8,386 nt of DNA from Dorea sp. (GTDB lineage Bacteria; Bacillota_A; Clostridia; Lachnospirales; Lachnospiraceae): positions 1-8,386 of the forward strand of contig JAEDLC010000079.1 of assembly GCA_016295505.1 (NCBI GenBank). The letters are read 5' to 3'. This document shows positions 1-7,037 of the stretch, in pieces (positions within the stretch are counted from its first letter, which is position 1; every line of letters starts with the position of its first letter). Under the pieces are notes generated by a model. That model ran no database searches, was not told the DNA's origin, and saw only the letters and a program-made list of their open reading frames with translations. A program made the translations under genes and the position numbers.

Positions 1-47
1 TGTAATAAATTCGTATGTTCATTCAGATATACTTTTCTATTTTCCAT
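1..47 (-). CDS. 5' end of an unidentified leftward gene (partial)
   Basis: An ATG at 47 opens a frame that stays open to the window edge, giving 15 codons: MENRKVYLNEHTNLL. That is too short to identify a family. It lies about 50 nt downstream of a strong leftward promoter with a palindromic operator, which is the main reason for believing a gene starts here. The ribosome binding site is poor: GCGAGCGAG lies just upstream, with no clear GGAGG. The true start could therefore be another codon, or lie further left. A transcription factor that represses its own gene, or the first gene of an operon under a GntR-type regulator, would fit the context, but that is inference only. Confidence 0.4.
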   Translation of the reverse strand, partial: MENRKVYLNEHTNLL

Positions 48-98
48 TTTACTCGCTCGCTTTCCAATATTTTAGTAAGATAAAGCACTAAACTAAAC

Positions 99-124
99 AT
101 GTATAATTGTATACAATTATACAT
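99..124. promoter_or_regulatory. 26-bp perfect palindrome, probable repressor operator
   Basis: The half-site ATGTATAATTGTA (99-111) is followed directly by its exact reverse complement (112-124). The central TTGTATACAA matches the TNGTNNACNA core known for FadR/FCD-type GntR-family regulators. The palindrome covers the whole -10 hexamer and most of the spacer of the leftward promoter, where a bound dimer would block RNA polymerase. A terminator role is less likely because there is no loop and no U-tract on either side. The identity of the regulator is inferred from the core motif only. Confidence 0.6.
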
Positions 125-134
125 TCAGTGTCAA
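106..134 (-). promoter_or_regulatory. Strong sigma-A-type promoter reading leftward
   Basis: On the minus strand a perfect -35 hexamer TTGACA (129-134) is followed after exactly 17 bp by TACAAT (106-111), one base from the consensus -10. Transcription would start near 99, leaving a leader of about 50 nt before the ATG at 47. The element lies downstream of the ilvA terminator hairpin, so it should serve a separate transcription unit to the left. Confidence 0.7.
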
Positions 135-156
135 TACGTTTTTTTACAGAAAATAG

Positions 157-203
157 AAAGAGGTCATGACTTTCATAACCCTCGATGAAAATCATGACCC
201 TTT
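157..203 (-). terminator. Intrinsic terminator after ilvA
   Basis: Minus-strand arms GGTCATGATTTTCAT (185-199) and ATGAAAGTCATGACC (162-176) pair over 15 bp with a single G-U wobble around an 8-nt loop. AAAG (200-203) and CTTT (157-160) extend the stem past one bulged base. The following bases are U-rich (TTTCTATTTTC) but not a pure U-run. The hairpin begins 13 nt after the ilvA stop codon, which is the usual place for a terminator. Confidence 0.75.
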
Positions 204-216
204 TGTCAATATGTTA

Positions 217-1431
217 TTAATATAGTTTTGCGCCGATTTCTCTCGGACGGAATCCGCCCTCTTCCAGTGCATTTAAGATCTGATGCTTGTGCTCCGTACC
301 AAATGCTTCCATTGTAATACGAAGCTCCACTGCGGCATTACGATTGGTGCTGACAAACTGGTTATGTTCAAGTTTAATAACATTGCCATTTGCATTTGCA
401 ATCGTTGTTGCTACACGCACAAGCTCACCTGCTTTATCCGGAAGCAGTACGGATACAGAAAAGATACGGTCTCTCTGAATCAGTCCGTGCTGAACAATAG
501 ACGACATCGTGATGACATCCATATTTCCGCCGCTTAATATAGCGACTGCCTTTTTTCCTTTCAGATCCATCTGTTTCAAAGCGGCAACCGTGAGAAGGCC
601 GGAATTTTCAACGACCATCTTATGATTCTCCACCATATCCAGGAATGCACCGATCAGTTCATCGTCCTCTACCGTAAGAACCTGGTCAATGTTCTCCTGT
701 GCGTACGGAAAGATCTTTTCTCCCACACGTTTTACGGCAGTACCATCGGCAATCGTATTGGCACTTTCCAGCGTAACCGGCTCTCCCATCTGAAGAGCCG
801 CTGTCATACTTGCTGCAGCAGCCGGTTCCACTCCTATAACTTTGATCTTTGGATTCAGCATCTTGGCAAGCGTGGATACACCCGTTACCAGTCCACCGCC
901 GCCAACAGGTACAAATATATAGTCTACAGTAGGAAGTTCCTGTACAATCTCCATTGCGATCGTTCCCTGTCCCGTCGCAATATCCAGATCGTCAAACGGA
1001 TGCACAAAAGTACATCCTCTATCTTGTGCAAGCTTTTGTGCATATGCGCAGGCATCATCATAGACATCTCCATGGAGAATAACCTCTGCTCCGTAATTCT
1101 TCGTACGATTCACTTTAATCAGCGGAGTAACCGTTGGCATAACAATCGTTGCCTTACATCCGAATTTCTGTGCAGCGTATGCAACACCCTGTGCATGATT
1201 TCCTGCAGAAGCCGCGATGAGCCCCTTTTCTCTCTCTTCTTCTGTCATAGTGCTGATCTTATAATAGGATCCTCTTACTTTATATGCTCCTGTATACTGC
1301 ATGTTTTCCGGCTTCAGATAGATCTTGCCGCCGGTCTGCTGGCTCAGATATTCACTGTATACCAGCTTGGTCGGAAGTGTAACGTTTTTCACCATTTCAC
1401 TTGCCTGTTCAAACTTCTCTAATGTCAACAT
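217..1431 (-). CDS. ilvA: Threonine ammonia-lyase (threonine dehydratase), single ACT domain
   Basis: This PLP enzyme of 404 residues deaminates L-threonine to 2-oxobutanoate and ammonia, the entry to isoleucine synthesis or to threonine catabolism. The fold-type II core fills residues 1 to about 320. It has the PLP lysine in GAYKVRGS (Lys51), the SAGNHAQG substrate loop (75-82), the glycine-rich phosphate-binding loop VGGGGL (176-181) and SGGN (300-303). Residues about 324-402 form one ACT-type domain (VSVLLPDKAGELVRVA). The length and single C-terminal ACT match the short clostridial type rather than the roughly 510-residue E. coli IlvA with two regulatory domains. Whether it is biosynthetic or catabolic, and which effector the ACT domain binds, cannot be read here. 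AGAGGAG lies 8 nt before the ATG. The gene follows ftsY after 35 nt with no terminator, so co-transcription is likely. Confidence 0.95.
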   Translation of the reverse strand: MLTLEKFEQASEMVKNVTLPTKLVYSEYLSQQTGGKIYLKPENMQYTGAYKVRGSYYKISTMTEEEREKGLIAASAGNHAQGVAYAAQKFGCKATIVMPTVTPLIKVNRTKNYGAEVILHGDVYDDACAYAQKLAQDRGCTFVHPFDDLDIATGQGTIAMEIVQELPTVDYIFVPVGGGGLVTGVSTLAKMLNPKIKVIGVEPAAAASMTAALQMGEPVTLESANTIADGTAVKRVGEKIFPYAQENIDQVLTVEDDELIGAFLDMVENHKMVVENSGLLTVAALKQMDLKGKKAVAILSGGNMDVITMSSIVQHGLIQRDRIFSVSVLLPDKAGELVRVATTIANANGNVIKLEHNQFVSTNRNAAVELRITMEAFGTEHKHQILNALEEGGFRPREIGAKLY

Positions 1432-1466
1432 CCTTCATATCTCCTCTTCTCGTATCATATACCATT

Positions 1467-2405
1467 TTATTCCACGTTAAATAATGCATTTACAAAAGTA
1501 TCCGAATCAAACTTCTGCAGATCATCAATGGTTTCACCTACACCGATATATTTTACAGGGATTCCAAGCTCTGCCTGTATTGCGACAGCAATACCTCCCT
1601 TGGCGGTTCCATCCATCTTGGTCAGAACAATTCCTGTAATATCAGCCACTTCATTGAATTCTTTCGCCTGCTGAAGTGCATTCTGTCCCGTAGTTGCATC
1701 AAGAACCACCAATGTTTCCCGATGTGCATCCGGATATTCTCTGTCAATAATCCGATTCATTTTCTTAAGTTCTTCCATCAGATTCTTTTTATTATGCAGT
1801 CTTCCGGCCGTATCAATCAGAAGTACGTCCGCATGCTTTGCTTTTGCGGATGCCACTGCATCAAATACTACGGAAGCCGGATCGGATCCTTCCTGTCCTC
1901 CGATCAGATCAGCCTGGGCACGATGTGCCCATTCCTTCAGCTGTTCTCCGGCAGCCGCACGGAAGGTATCTGCAGCCGCAAGAACAACCTTCTTTCCCTG
2001 GGCACGAAGTTTGCCTGCAAGCTTGCCGATCGTCGTTGTCTTTCCAACGCCGTTGACACCGATCACCATAACCACTGACGTCTTCTCTTCGAACTCATAT
2101 GCCGTTTCTCCGACATCCATCTGTTCTTTAATACTTTCAATCAAGATTTCTCTGCATTGAACAGGTTCTTTGATATGCTGTTCTTTTACCTTTGCCTTCA
2201 GATCTTCCAGAATATCATCGGTTGCCTGTACTCCCAGATCTCCCATAATCAGAACTTCTTCCAGTTCTTCATAAAAATCATCATCGATCTGTGAAAATCC
2301 ATGAAAGATACTGTCCATTCCGGAAACGATATTGTCTCTTGTCTTACTGAGTCCTGATACCAGTTTCCTGAAAAATCCCATCTTTTCTTTTTGTTCTTCT
2401 GCCAT
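1467..2405 (-). CDS. ftsY: Signal recognition particle receptor FtsY (SRP GTPase)
   Basis: FtsY docks the SRP-ribosome complex at the membrane and hands nascent membrane proteins to the Sec translocon. The NG domain is complete. A helical N domain occupies about 40-105. The G domain has G1 GVNGVGKT (116-123), the SRP-GTPase insertion start DTFRAAA (146-152), G3 DTAGR (198-202), G4 TKMD (262-265), GGIA (270-273) and the closing GVGETIDDLQKFD. At 312 residues it is a short form: the acidic A domain of E. coli FtsY is absent, and a basic amphipathic start (MGFFRKLVSGLSKTR) probably contacts lipid. The start at 2405 is set by AGGAGG (2411-2416) with a 5-nt spacer; the later ATG (residue 9) has no comparable site. 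The smc stop codon lies inside that ribosome binding site, which suggests translational coupling. Confidence 0.97.
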   Translation of the reverse strand: MAEEQKEKMGFFRKLVSGLSKTRDNIVSGMDSIFHGFSQIDDDFYEELEEVLIMGDLGVQATDDILEDLKAKVKEQHIKEPVQCREILIESIKEQMDVGETAYEFEEKTSVVMVIGVNGVGKTTTIGKLAGKLRAQGKKVVLAAADTFRAAAGEQLKEWAHRAQADLIGGQEGSDPASVVFDAVASAKAKHADVLLIDTAGRLHNKKNLMEELKKMNRIIDREYPDAHRETLVVLDATTGQNALQQAKEFNEVADITGIVLTKMDGTAKGGIAVAIQAELGIPVKYIGVGETIDDLQKFDSDTFVNALFNVE

Positions 2406-2414
2406 GACATCCTC

Positions 2415-5400
2415 CTATTGTTCCAGTTCATTTTCCAGAAGACTGACAGATACCAGCGTTGACACGCCTTTCTCCTGCATAGTAATACCATACAGTCTGT
2501 CTGCCGCGGTCATTGTACCGCGCCTGTGTGTAATTACAATAAACTGTGTATTTTTCGTCAGTTTATGCAGATACTGTGCAAATCTGACTACATTATTATC
2601 ATCCAGTGCAGCCTCGATCTCATCCAGGAGACAGAATGGCGATGGCTTCTGATTCTGAATTGCGAATAATAAGGCAATCGCCGTAAGTGCTTTTTCGCCT
2701 CCCGAGAGCTGCATCATATTCTGAAGTTTCTTTCCCGGCGGCTGTGCAATGATCCGGATTCCCGCATCCAGAACATCCTCGTCTTCCATCAGTTCCAGCG
2801 TTCCCTTGCCTCCACCGAATAATTCTTTAAATACTGCATCAAACTCCTCTGCAATCATTGCAAACTGCTCTTTAAACTGTTTGCGCATGGCATCGTCAAG
2901 TTCGTCAATAATCTGTTCCAGTGTTGTCTCTGCCTCCACAAGATCGTCATGCTGATTTTTCAGAAATTCATAGCGCTCAGAAACCTGTTTATACTCTTCG
3001 ATTGCATTCACATTGACATTTCCCAGAGAACGTATCTCCGACTTCAGCTCCTGAATACGTTTTCTCATTTTGGCAAGATCTGTCAGATTCACATCTCTTA
3101 GCTCTTTCGCATGATTGTAGGTGATCTCATACTCTTCCCACATATAATTGATCTGCTTTTCAGAGGCCTCCTCATATCCGGTCTTCTGACTTTCCAGACG
3201 ATAAGCTTCCTTATCGAGGTCTGCCATGTGCTTTGCAAGATCCTCTCTCTTTTGCAGGAACACTTTATGCTGATTATTCAGTTCTTCACGCTGCCTCCTG
3301 GATTTCTCGATCTCCTTCTGAATCTCATCAAACAGATCTTTGGAATCCTCTATGGTCTGTCTCAGATCAGCGATCTGTGCTTCCTTTTCTTCAATTTCTC
3401 TGGAAGTATCACCTTTATTTTCTTCCAGCTTTTCAAGCTCTGCATGAAACTTCTCATTTTCTTCACGAATACGAGTCATATTTTCTACGACGAAATTATA
3501 TTTTTGTTCCAGATTCGCGTAGATCAGATGAATCTCTTCTGCCGCTTTTATCCGTTTTGTTTCTTCCTCGTGCTCTGCATCCAGCAGTTTCTGCTCATCC
3601 TGAATCTTTTTCGTCAGTTCCTTCTCAAGACTTTCCGAAGTATCCAGTTCTACATTGATCGATTCCTGATTATCCATGATATCGGCAATCTGCGCAATCA
3701 GTTTTTCATCTTCTTCTTTCAGATTCCGCTCTGTATCTTTTGCATTTCTGATTCTGGACTCCGCCTGATCCGCATTCATCTTTGCCGTATTCTGAATCAC
3801 ATACGCCTTCTGTAATTCACTGCTGATTCCATCTATCTTTTCATAATACCCTGCACGCTCTTTCCGAAGTTTCTCTGTGGAAGCTTCCATCTCATCCATT
3901 TCCTGCTTCAGCTTACGGACTGTTTTTTCAAACTCCTCAATCTCCCGTCGTCTGCTCAGAAGGTTACTGGTATTTTTAAATGCTCCTCCTGTCATGGAAC
4001 CGCCCGGGTTGATCAGCTCGCCTTCCAGCGTTACAATCCGGATCGTCTGATGATATTTTCTTGCAATTGCAGTTCCGTGATCAATATGATCCACCACCAG
4101 CGTACGCCCCAGAAGATAATCCGCAAGAATCTGATACTTTTCTTCGACTTTTACCAGCTGATTGGCGGCTCCGATCACTCCGGTCTCTTTCAAAGCTTCC
4201 GGATGACTGATTCCGGCATTCGCCCGGATGGATGTCAGCGGAAGGAATGTCGCACGTCCATATTTATTCTTCTTCAGAAACTGAATCATACGTTTAGCGG
4301 TATCTTCATCCGCGGTTACAATATTCTGTATATTTCCGCCCAAAGCGGTCTCAACTGCAATCTCATACTCTCTGGAAACTTTTATAATATCAGCAACAAC
4401 ACCCAGAAGACCTTTTTCACGGTCTTTATTATCCATGACCTTGCGGATACTGTTTCCGTATCCGTCATATCGCTCGGTGATGTTCTTCAGCGAATCCAGT
4501 CTGGACTGCTCCCTGTGATAGGCAGTCTGCCCCAGACGGAACTGCTCTGTCTGCTTAGATATGATCTCCTGCAGTTTCTTTATCTTCTCTTCATACTGTG
4601 AATTCTGTTCTGTTAATGCGATGATTCTGGAAGACACTTCCTTTAATTCCTGACGATATCTTGTCAGTTCTTCATTCTCCCTGTCTGCATCACTTTCAGT
4701 TTCGATGATCTGACGGCTGATCTGTGCCCGACGAACCTGAATCTGCTCCAGCATGGTATCATATTTCTGAATCTTTGCCTTGGTAGAAGCCCGATTATTC
4801 AGAATTTCCATGATGTCATTCTTTTTCTGATCGACGGAATCTGTAATACCTGCAATCCTAGTTTGTACATCAATCAACGCTTCCTTCGCCTGATTCTCTT
4901 TCTGAAGATGTTCTTCCATCTTCCTGCGGATCGTTCTCTGTTCACCCTGCAGGTTATCGAGCTGGCCTTCCCTCACGCGTATCTCAGAATCAATGGTTCT
5001 CGCACGCTGGTCATAATGTTCATCATTCATGCGGGAACTGTGAATCTGCTCTTTCAGAAGTTCGATCTGATTCTGAAGCTGCTGTTTTAAAATCGTGGTC
5101 TCATTGAGCTGACTTTTTGACTTTTCGATCAGCGCATCAATACTGTCAACCTGTTCTTCAATTGCCTCATATTCGGCTTTCATATCATCATATTGGCGAC
5201 TGGTATCCGCCAGTTCCTGTTTGGTGATGTCAAGCTTCTCTTCTGCACTTCGGATCTGATCCTGAATTCTTTCTGTTTCCAGAAGGAACATGTTGATATC
5301 ATAAGTTTTCAGCTGCTCTTTTTTCTTAAGATATTCCTTTGCAGTCTCTGCCTGCCGCTCCAGAGGTCCGACCTGTTTTTCAAGCTCTGCCAGAATATCA

Positions 5401-5975
5401 TTGACACGAAGAAGATTCTGTCTCTCTTCTTCCAGTTTTTTCACAGACATGCTCTTCCGGCGCTTGAACTTCACAATACCGGCAGCCTCATCGAATAACT
5501 CCCGGCGTTCTTCCGGTTTACCACTTAAGATCTTATCAATCTGTCCCTGTCCGATGATAGAGTATCCTTCTTTTCCGATTCCCGTATCATAGAACAGTTC
5601 ATTTACATCTTTTAATCTGCAGGGGCTTCCATTGATTAGATATTCACTCTCCCCGGAACGATAAAGCTTTCTCGCTACCGTAACTTCTTCATACTCAATC
5701 GGAAGTTTGTGATCAGAATTATCCAGAGTAATCGCTACAGAAGCATAGCTTAAAGGCTTACGGTTCTCCGTCCCCGAGAAGATAACATCCTGCATGGATC
5801 CGCCTCTTAACTGCTTGATTCTCTGTTCTCCCAGTACCCATCTTACCGCATCTGCCACATTACTTTTTCCACTTCCGTTTGGTCCCACAATCCCGGTAAT
5901 TCCATTATGAAAGTCGAATTTTATCTTATGGGCAAATGATTTAAATCCCTGCACTTCTATGCTTTTTAAATACAT
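2415..5975 (-). CDS. smc: Chromosome segregation protein SMC
   Basis: This is a full-length SMC ATPase of 1186 residues, the usual size. It dimerises and works with ScpA and ScpB (not in this window) to extrude DNA loops and keep sister origins apart. The N-terminal head begins MYLKSIEVQGFKSFA and has Walker A GPNGSGKS (31-38) and a Q-loop region near GQGQID. A long, charged, Glu/Lys/Gln-rich coiled coil follows. The hinge runs from about 520 (GLLGVVADII) to 670 and contains the conserved glycines of NPGGSMTGGA. The return coiled coil reaches about 1000. The C-terminal head has the ABC signature LSGGEK (1090-1095), Walker B LLDE (1116-1119; catalytic Glu1119) and D-loop ALDD. No key residue is missing. 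The ribosome binding site AGGTG (5980-5984) overlaps the rnc stop codon, and the rnc-smc gap is 7 nt. Confidence 0.98.
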   Translation of the reverse strand: MYLKSIEVQGFKSFAHKIKFDFHNGITGIVGPNGSGKSNVADAVRWVLGEQRIKQLRGGSMQDVIFSGTENRKPLSYASVAITLDNSDHKLPIEYEEVTVARKLYRSGESEYLINGSPCRLKDVNELFYDTGIGKEGYSIIGQGQIDKILSGKPEERRELFDEAAGIVKFKRRKSMSVKKLEEERQNLLRVNDILAELEKQVGPLERQAETAKEYLKKKEQLKTYDINMFLLETERIQDQIRSAEEKLDITKQELADTSRQYDDMKAEYEAIEEQVDSIDALIEKSKSQLNETTILKQQLQNQIELLKEQIHSSRMNDEHYDQRARTIDSEIRVREGQLDNLQGEQRTIRRKMEEHLQKENQAKEALIDVQTRIAGITDSVDQKKNDIMEILNNRASTKAKIQKYDTMLEQIQVRRAQISRQIIETESDADRENEELTRYRQELKEVSSRIIALTEQNSQYEEKIKKLQEIISKQTEQFRLGQTAYHREQSRLDSLKNITERYDGYGNSIRKVMDNKDREKGLLGVVADIIKVSREYEIAVETALGGNIQNIVTADEDTAKRMIQFLKKNKYGRATFLPLTSIRANAGISHPEALKETGVIGAANQLVKVEEKYQILADYLLGRTLVVDHIDHGTAIARKYHQTIRIVTLEGELINPGGSMTGGAFKNTSNLLSRRREIEEFEKTVRKLKQEMDEMEASTEKLRKERAGYYEKIDGISSELQKAYVIQNTAKMNADQAESRIRNAKDTERNLKEEDEKLIAQIADIMDNQESINVELDTSESLEKELTKKIQDEQKLLDAEHEEETKRIKAAEEIHLIYANLEQKYNFVVENMTRIREENEKFHAELEKLEENKGDTSREIEEKEAQIADLRQTIEDSKDLFDEIQKEIEKSRRQREELNNQHKVFLQKREDLAKHMADLDKEAYRLESQKTGYEEASEKQINYMWEEYEITYNHAKELRDVNLTDLAKMRKRIQELKSEIRSLGNVNVNAIEEYKQVSERYEFLKNQHDDLVEAETTLEQIIDELDDAMRKQFKEQFAMIAEEFDAVFKELFGGGKGTLELMEDEDVLDAGIRIIAQPPGKKLQNMMQLSGGEKALTAIALLFAIQNQKPSPFCLLDEIEAALDDNNVVRFAQYLHKLTKNTQFIVITHRRGTMTAADRLYGITMQEKGVSTLVSVSLLENELEQ

Positions 5976-5982
5976 TCTACAC

Positions 5983-6690
5983 CTACTTTATATTCTGCGC
6001 ATGCAGCTTCAAAATGCTCTGATATGCCGCATCCTGTTCTGCCGCTTTTTTCGTACGTCCGGTACCGACTCCGTATTCCGTCTCTCCAATAAACACTGCC
6101 ACATGGAAAGACTTGTTGTGATCCGGTCCTTCTTCACCCGTCAGACGGTATGAGATTGTCTCCTTGAAATGTGCCTGAACAATCTCCTGCAAGATAGTCT
6201 TGCTATCGTAAAAGAGCTTTTTATTTTCCAGATCCTGCAGTATGAATCGATGAATAAACTCTTTTGCACTAGCAAAACCACCGTCAATATATATTGCGCC
6301 GATCAGCGCTTCCATTGCATCTGATGTAATCGACTCTCTCTTACGTCCTCCGGTTGCTTCTTCTCCCTTTCCGAGCAGTAGATATCCGCCCAGTTCAAGA
6401 TCCCGGGCACAAAAAGCCAGCGCCGGCTCACACACCATACTTGCCCGCGTCTTTGTAAGCTCTCCTTCCGGCATCTTATGATCATCATAAAATAAAAATT
6501 CACTGGATACCAATTCCAGTACAGCATCTCCCAGAAATTCCAGACGTTCATTGCACTCATACTTAGGAAGATGCATCTCATTTGCATATGAACTGTGTAT
6601 CATTGCTTTTTTGAGTAAGTGAAAATCCTGAAATTTATATCCGATTTTTTTTTCTAATATTTTTAAGTCTTTTCCCATACCATGCACCAT
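5983..6690 (-). CDS. rnc: Ribonuclease III
   Basis: RNase III cuts double-stranded RNA and acts in rRNA maturation and mRNA turnover. The catalytic domain (about 8-155) has the family signature NERLEFLGD (47-55), giving metal-binding Glu48 and Asp55, and the second pair Asp124 and Glu127 in SDAMEALIGA. A C-terminal double-stranded RNA-binding domain (about 163-232) has GPDHNKSFHVAV and the basic GRTKKAAEQDAA helix. At 235 residues it is close to B. subtilis and E. coli RNase III. The start is uncertain. The ATG at 6690 has its nearest Shine-Dalgarno-like AAAGG 12 nt away, and a start-stop ATG-TAG sits between them. The ATG at 6678 (residue 5) has GGTG at a normal 6-nt distance and would give 231 residues. 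Both starts leave the catalytic domain intact. The gene heads the tight rnc-smc-ftsY group. Confidence 0.96.
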   Translation of the reverse strand: MVHGMGKDLKILEKKIGYKFQDFHLLKKAMIHSSYANEMHLPKYECNERLEFLGDAVLELVSSEFLFYDDHKMPEGELTKTRASMVCEPALAFCARDLELGGYLLLGKGEEATGGRKRESITSDAMEALIGAIYIDGGFASAKEFIHRFILQDLENKKLFYDSKTILQEIVQAHFKETISYRLTGEEGPDHNKSFHVAVFIGETEYGVGTGRTKKAAEQDAAYQSILKLHAQNIK

Positions 6691-6707
6691 CTACATGTTT
6701 TGCCTTT
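6691..6707 (-). promoter_or_regulatory. Start-stop codon pair with its own ribosome binding site ahead of rnc
   Basis: On the minus strand AAAGG (6703-6707) is followed after 6 nt by ATG (6694-6696), then at once by TAG (6691-6693), and then by the rnc ATG (6688-6690) in the same frame. The best-placed start codon for this Shine-Dalgarno sequence is therefore a one-codon reading frame. A ribosome released there could restart 3 nt later at rnc or 15 nt later at the residue-5 ATG. The sequence is plain; a regulatory role is inference. Confidence 0.4.
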
Positions 6708-6718
6708 CTTATACAATC

Positions 6719-6758
6719 AGAAAAGCGAAAAAGCCCAACCGGGCTCTTTCGTTCTTCT
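6719..6758 (-). terminator. Intrinsic terminator / long hairpin between acpP and rnc
   Basis: The minus strand has an 11-bp stem, CGAAAGAGCCC (6741-6751) with GGGCTTTTTCG (6726-6736), with one G-U pair and a GGTT tetraloop. After one A-C mismatch it continues for six more pairs (6752-6758 with 6719-6725), giving an 18-position helix. The GC-rich loop end followed by a run of U fits an intrinsic terminator 11 nt after the acpP stop. I see no convincing promoter between it and rnc, so rnc may depend on read-through. Confidence 0.75.
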
Positions 6759-6769
6759 TTGTATTTTGC

Positions 6770-7003
6770 CTAGTTATTTGTTGCGTTCTTGATCTGTTCA
6801 ACAGCATCCCCTACTGTTGCAATATTTTCTGCATCGTCATTATCAATTTCAATGTCAAATGTTTCTTCTATTCCCATAATAATCTGGAAGATGTCCAGAG
6901 AGTCAGCTCCCAGATCATCCACAAATGTTGTGTCCTCTGTAATATCATCTGCATCCACATTCAATACATCTGCAATGATTTCCTTTAATTTTTCCAGTTC
7001 CAT
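6770..7003 (-). CDS. acpP: Acyl carrier protein
   Basis: This small acidic protein of 77 residues carries growing fatty-acyl chains on a 4'-phosphopantetheine arm and delivers them to the type II fatty-acid synthase and to PlsX. The attachment motif GADSLD is present with Ser35 as the modified residue. The four-helix ACP pattern is clear, with acidic helix II (SLDIFQIIMGIEETFDIEI). The start is placed at 7003 (MELEKLKEI). An in-frame ATG at 7024 would add seven residues (MRKGERV) but overlaps the Shine-Dalgarno itself: AGGAGA (7011-7016) sits 7 nt before the 7003 ATG, and ACPs normally begin at this point. The gene follows plsX after 34 nt with no terminator, so the two are probably one transcript. 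Confidence 0.97.
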   Translation of the reverse strand: MELEKLKEIIADVLNVDADDITEDTTFVDDLGADSLDIFQIIMGIEETFDIEIDNDDAENIATVGDAVEQIKNATNN

Positions 7004-7037
7004 AACCCGTTCTCCTTTTCTCATAGTTAGTAATATA

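Noticed and set aside
622..1422. A 266-codon open frame on the plus strand opposite ilvA
   Set aside because: It lies wholly antisense to a well-conserved enzyme, has no recognisable domain, and has a Cys/His/Ser-rich composition typical of a shadow frame.
1454..1481. A possible promoter for ilvA (TTTAAC, 16 bp, TATGAT)
   Set aside because: The -10 is reasonable, but the -35 matches poorly and the spacer is short. Without a terminator after ftsY, read-through is the simpler explanation.
3111..3815. A 234-codon plus-strand frame rich in Phe, Leu and Ile that looks like a membrane protein
   Set aside because: It is antisense to the Glu/Lys/Gln-rich SMC coiled coil, and the reverse complement of such codons reads as Phe, Leu and Ile. 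Other plus-strand frames over smc have the same origin.
6708..6713. TATAAG as a -10 element for rnc
   Set aside because: No -35 lies at 16-18 bp, and transcription would start so close to the gene that the AAAGG sequence would be left out of the mRNA.
7004..7024. A longer acpP start at 7024
   Set aside because: This ATG overlaps the Shine-Dalgarno of the normal start at 7003, and acyl carrier proteins do not usually have the added residues.
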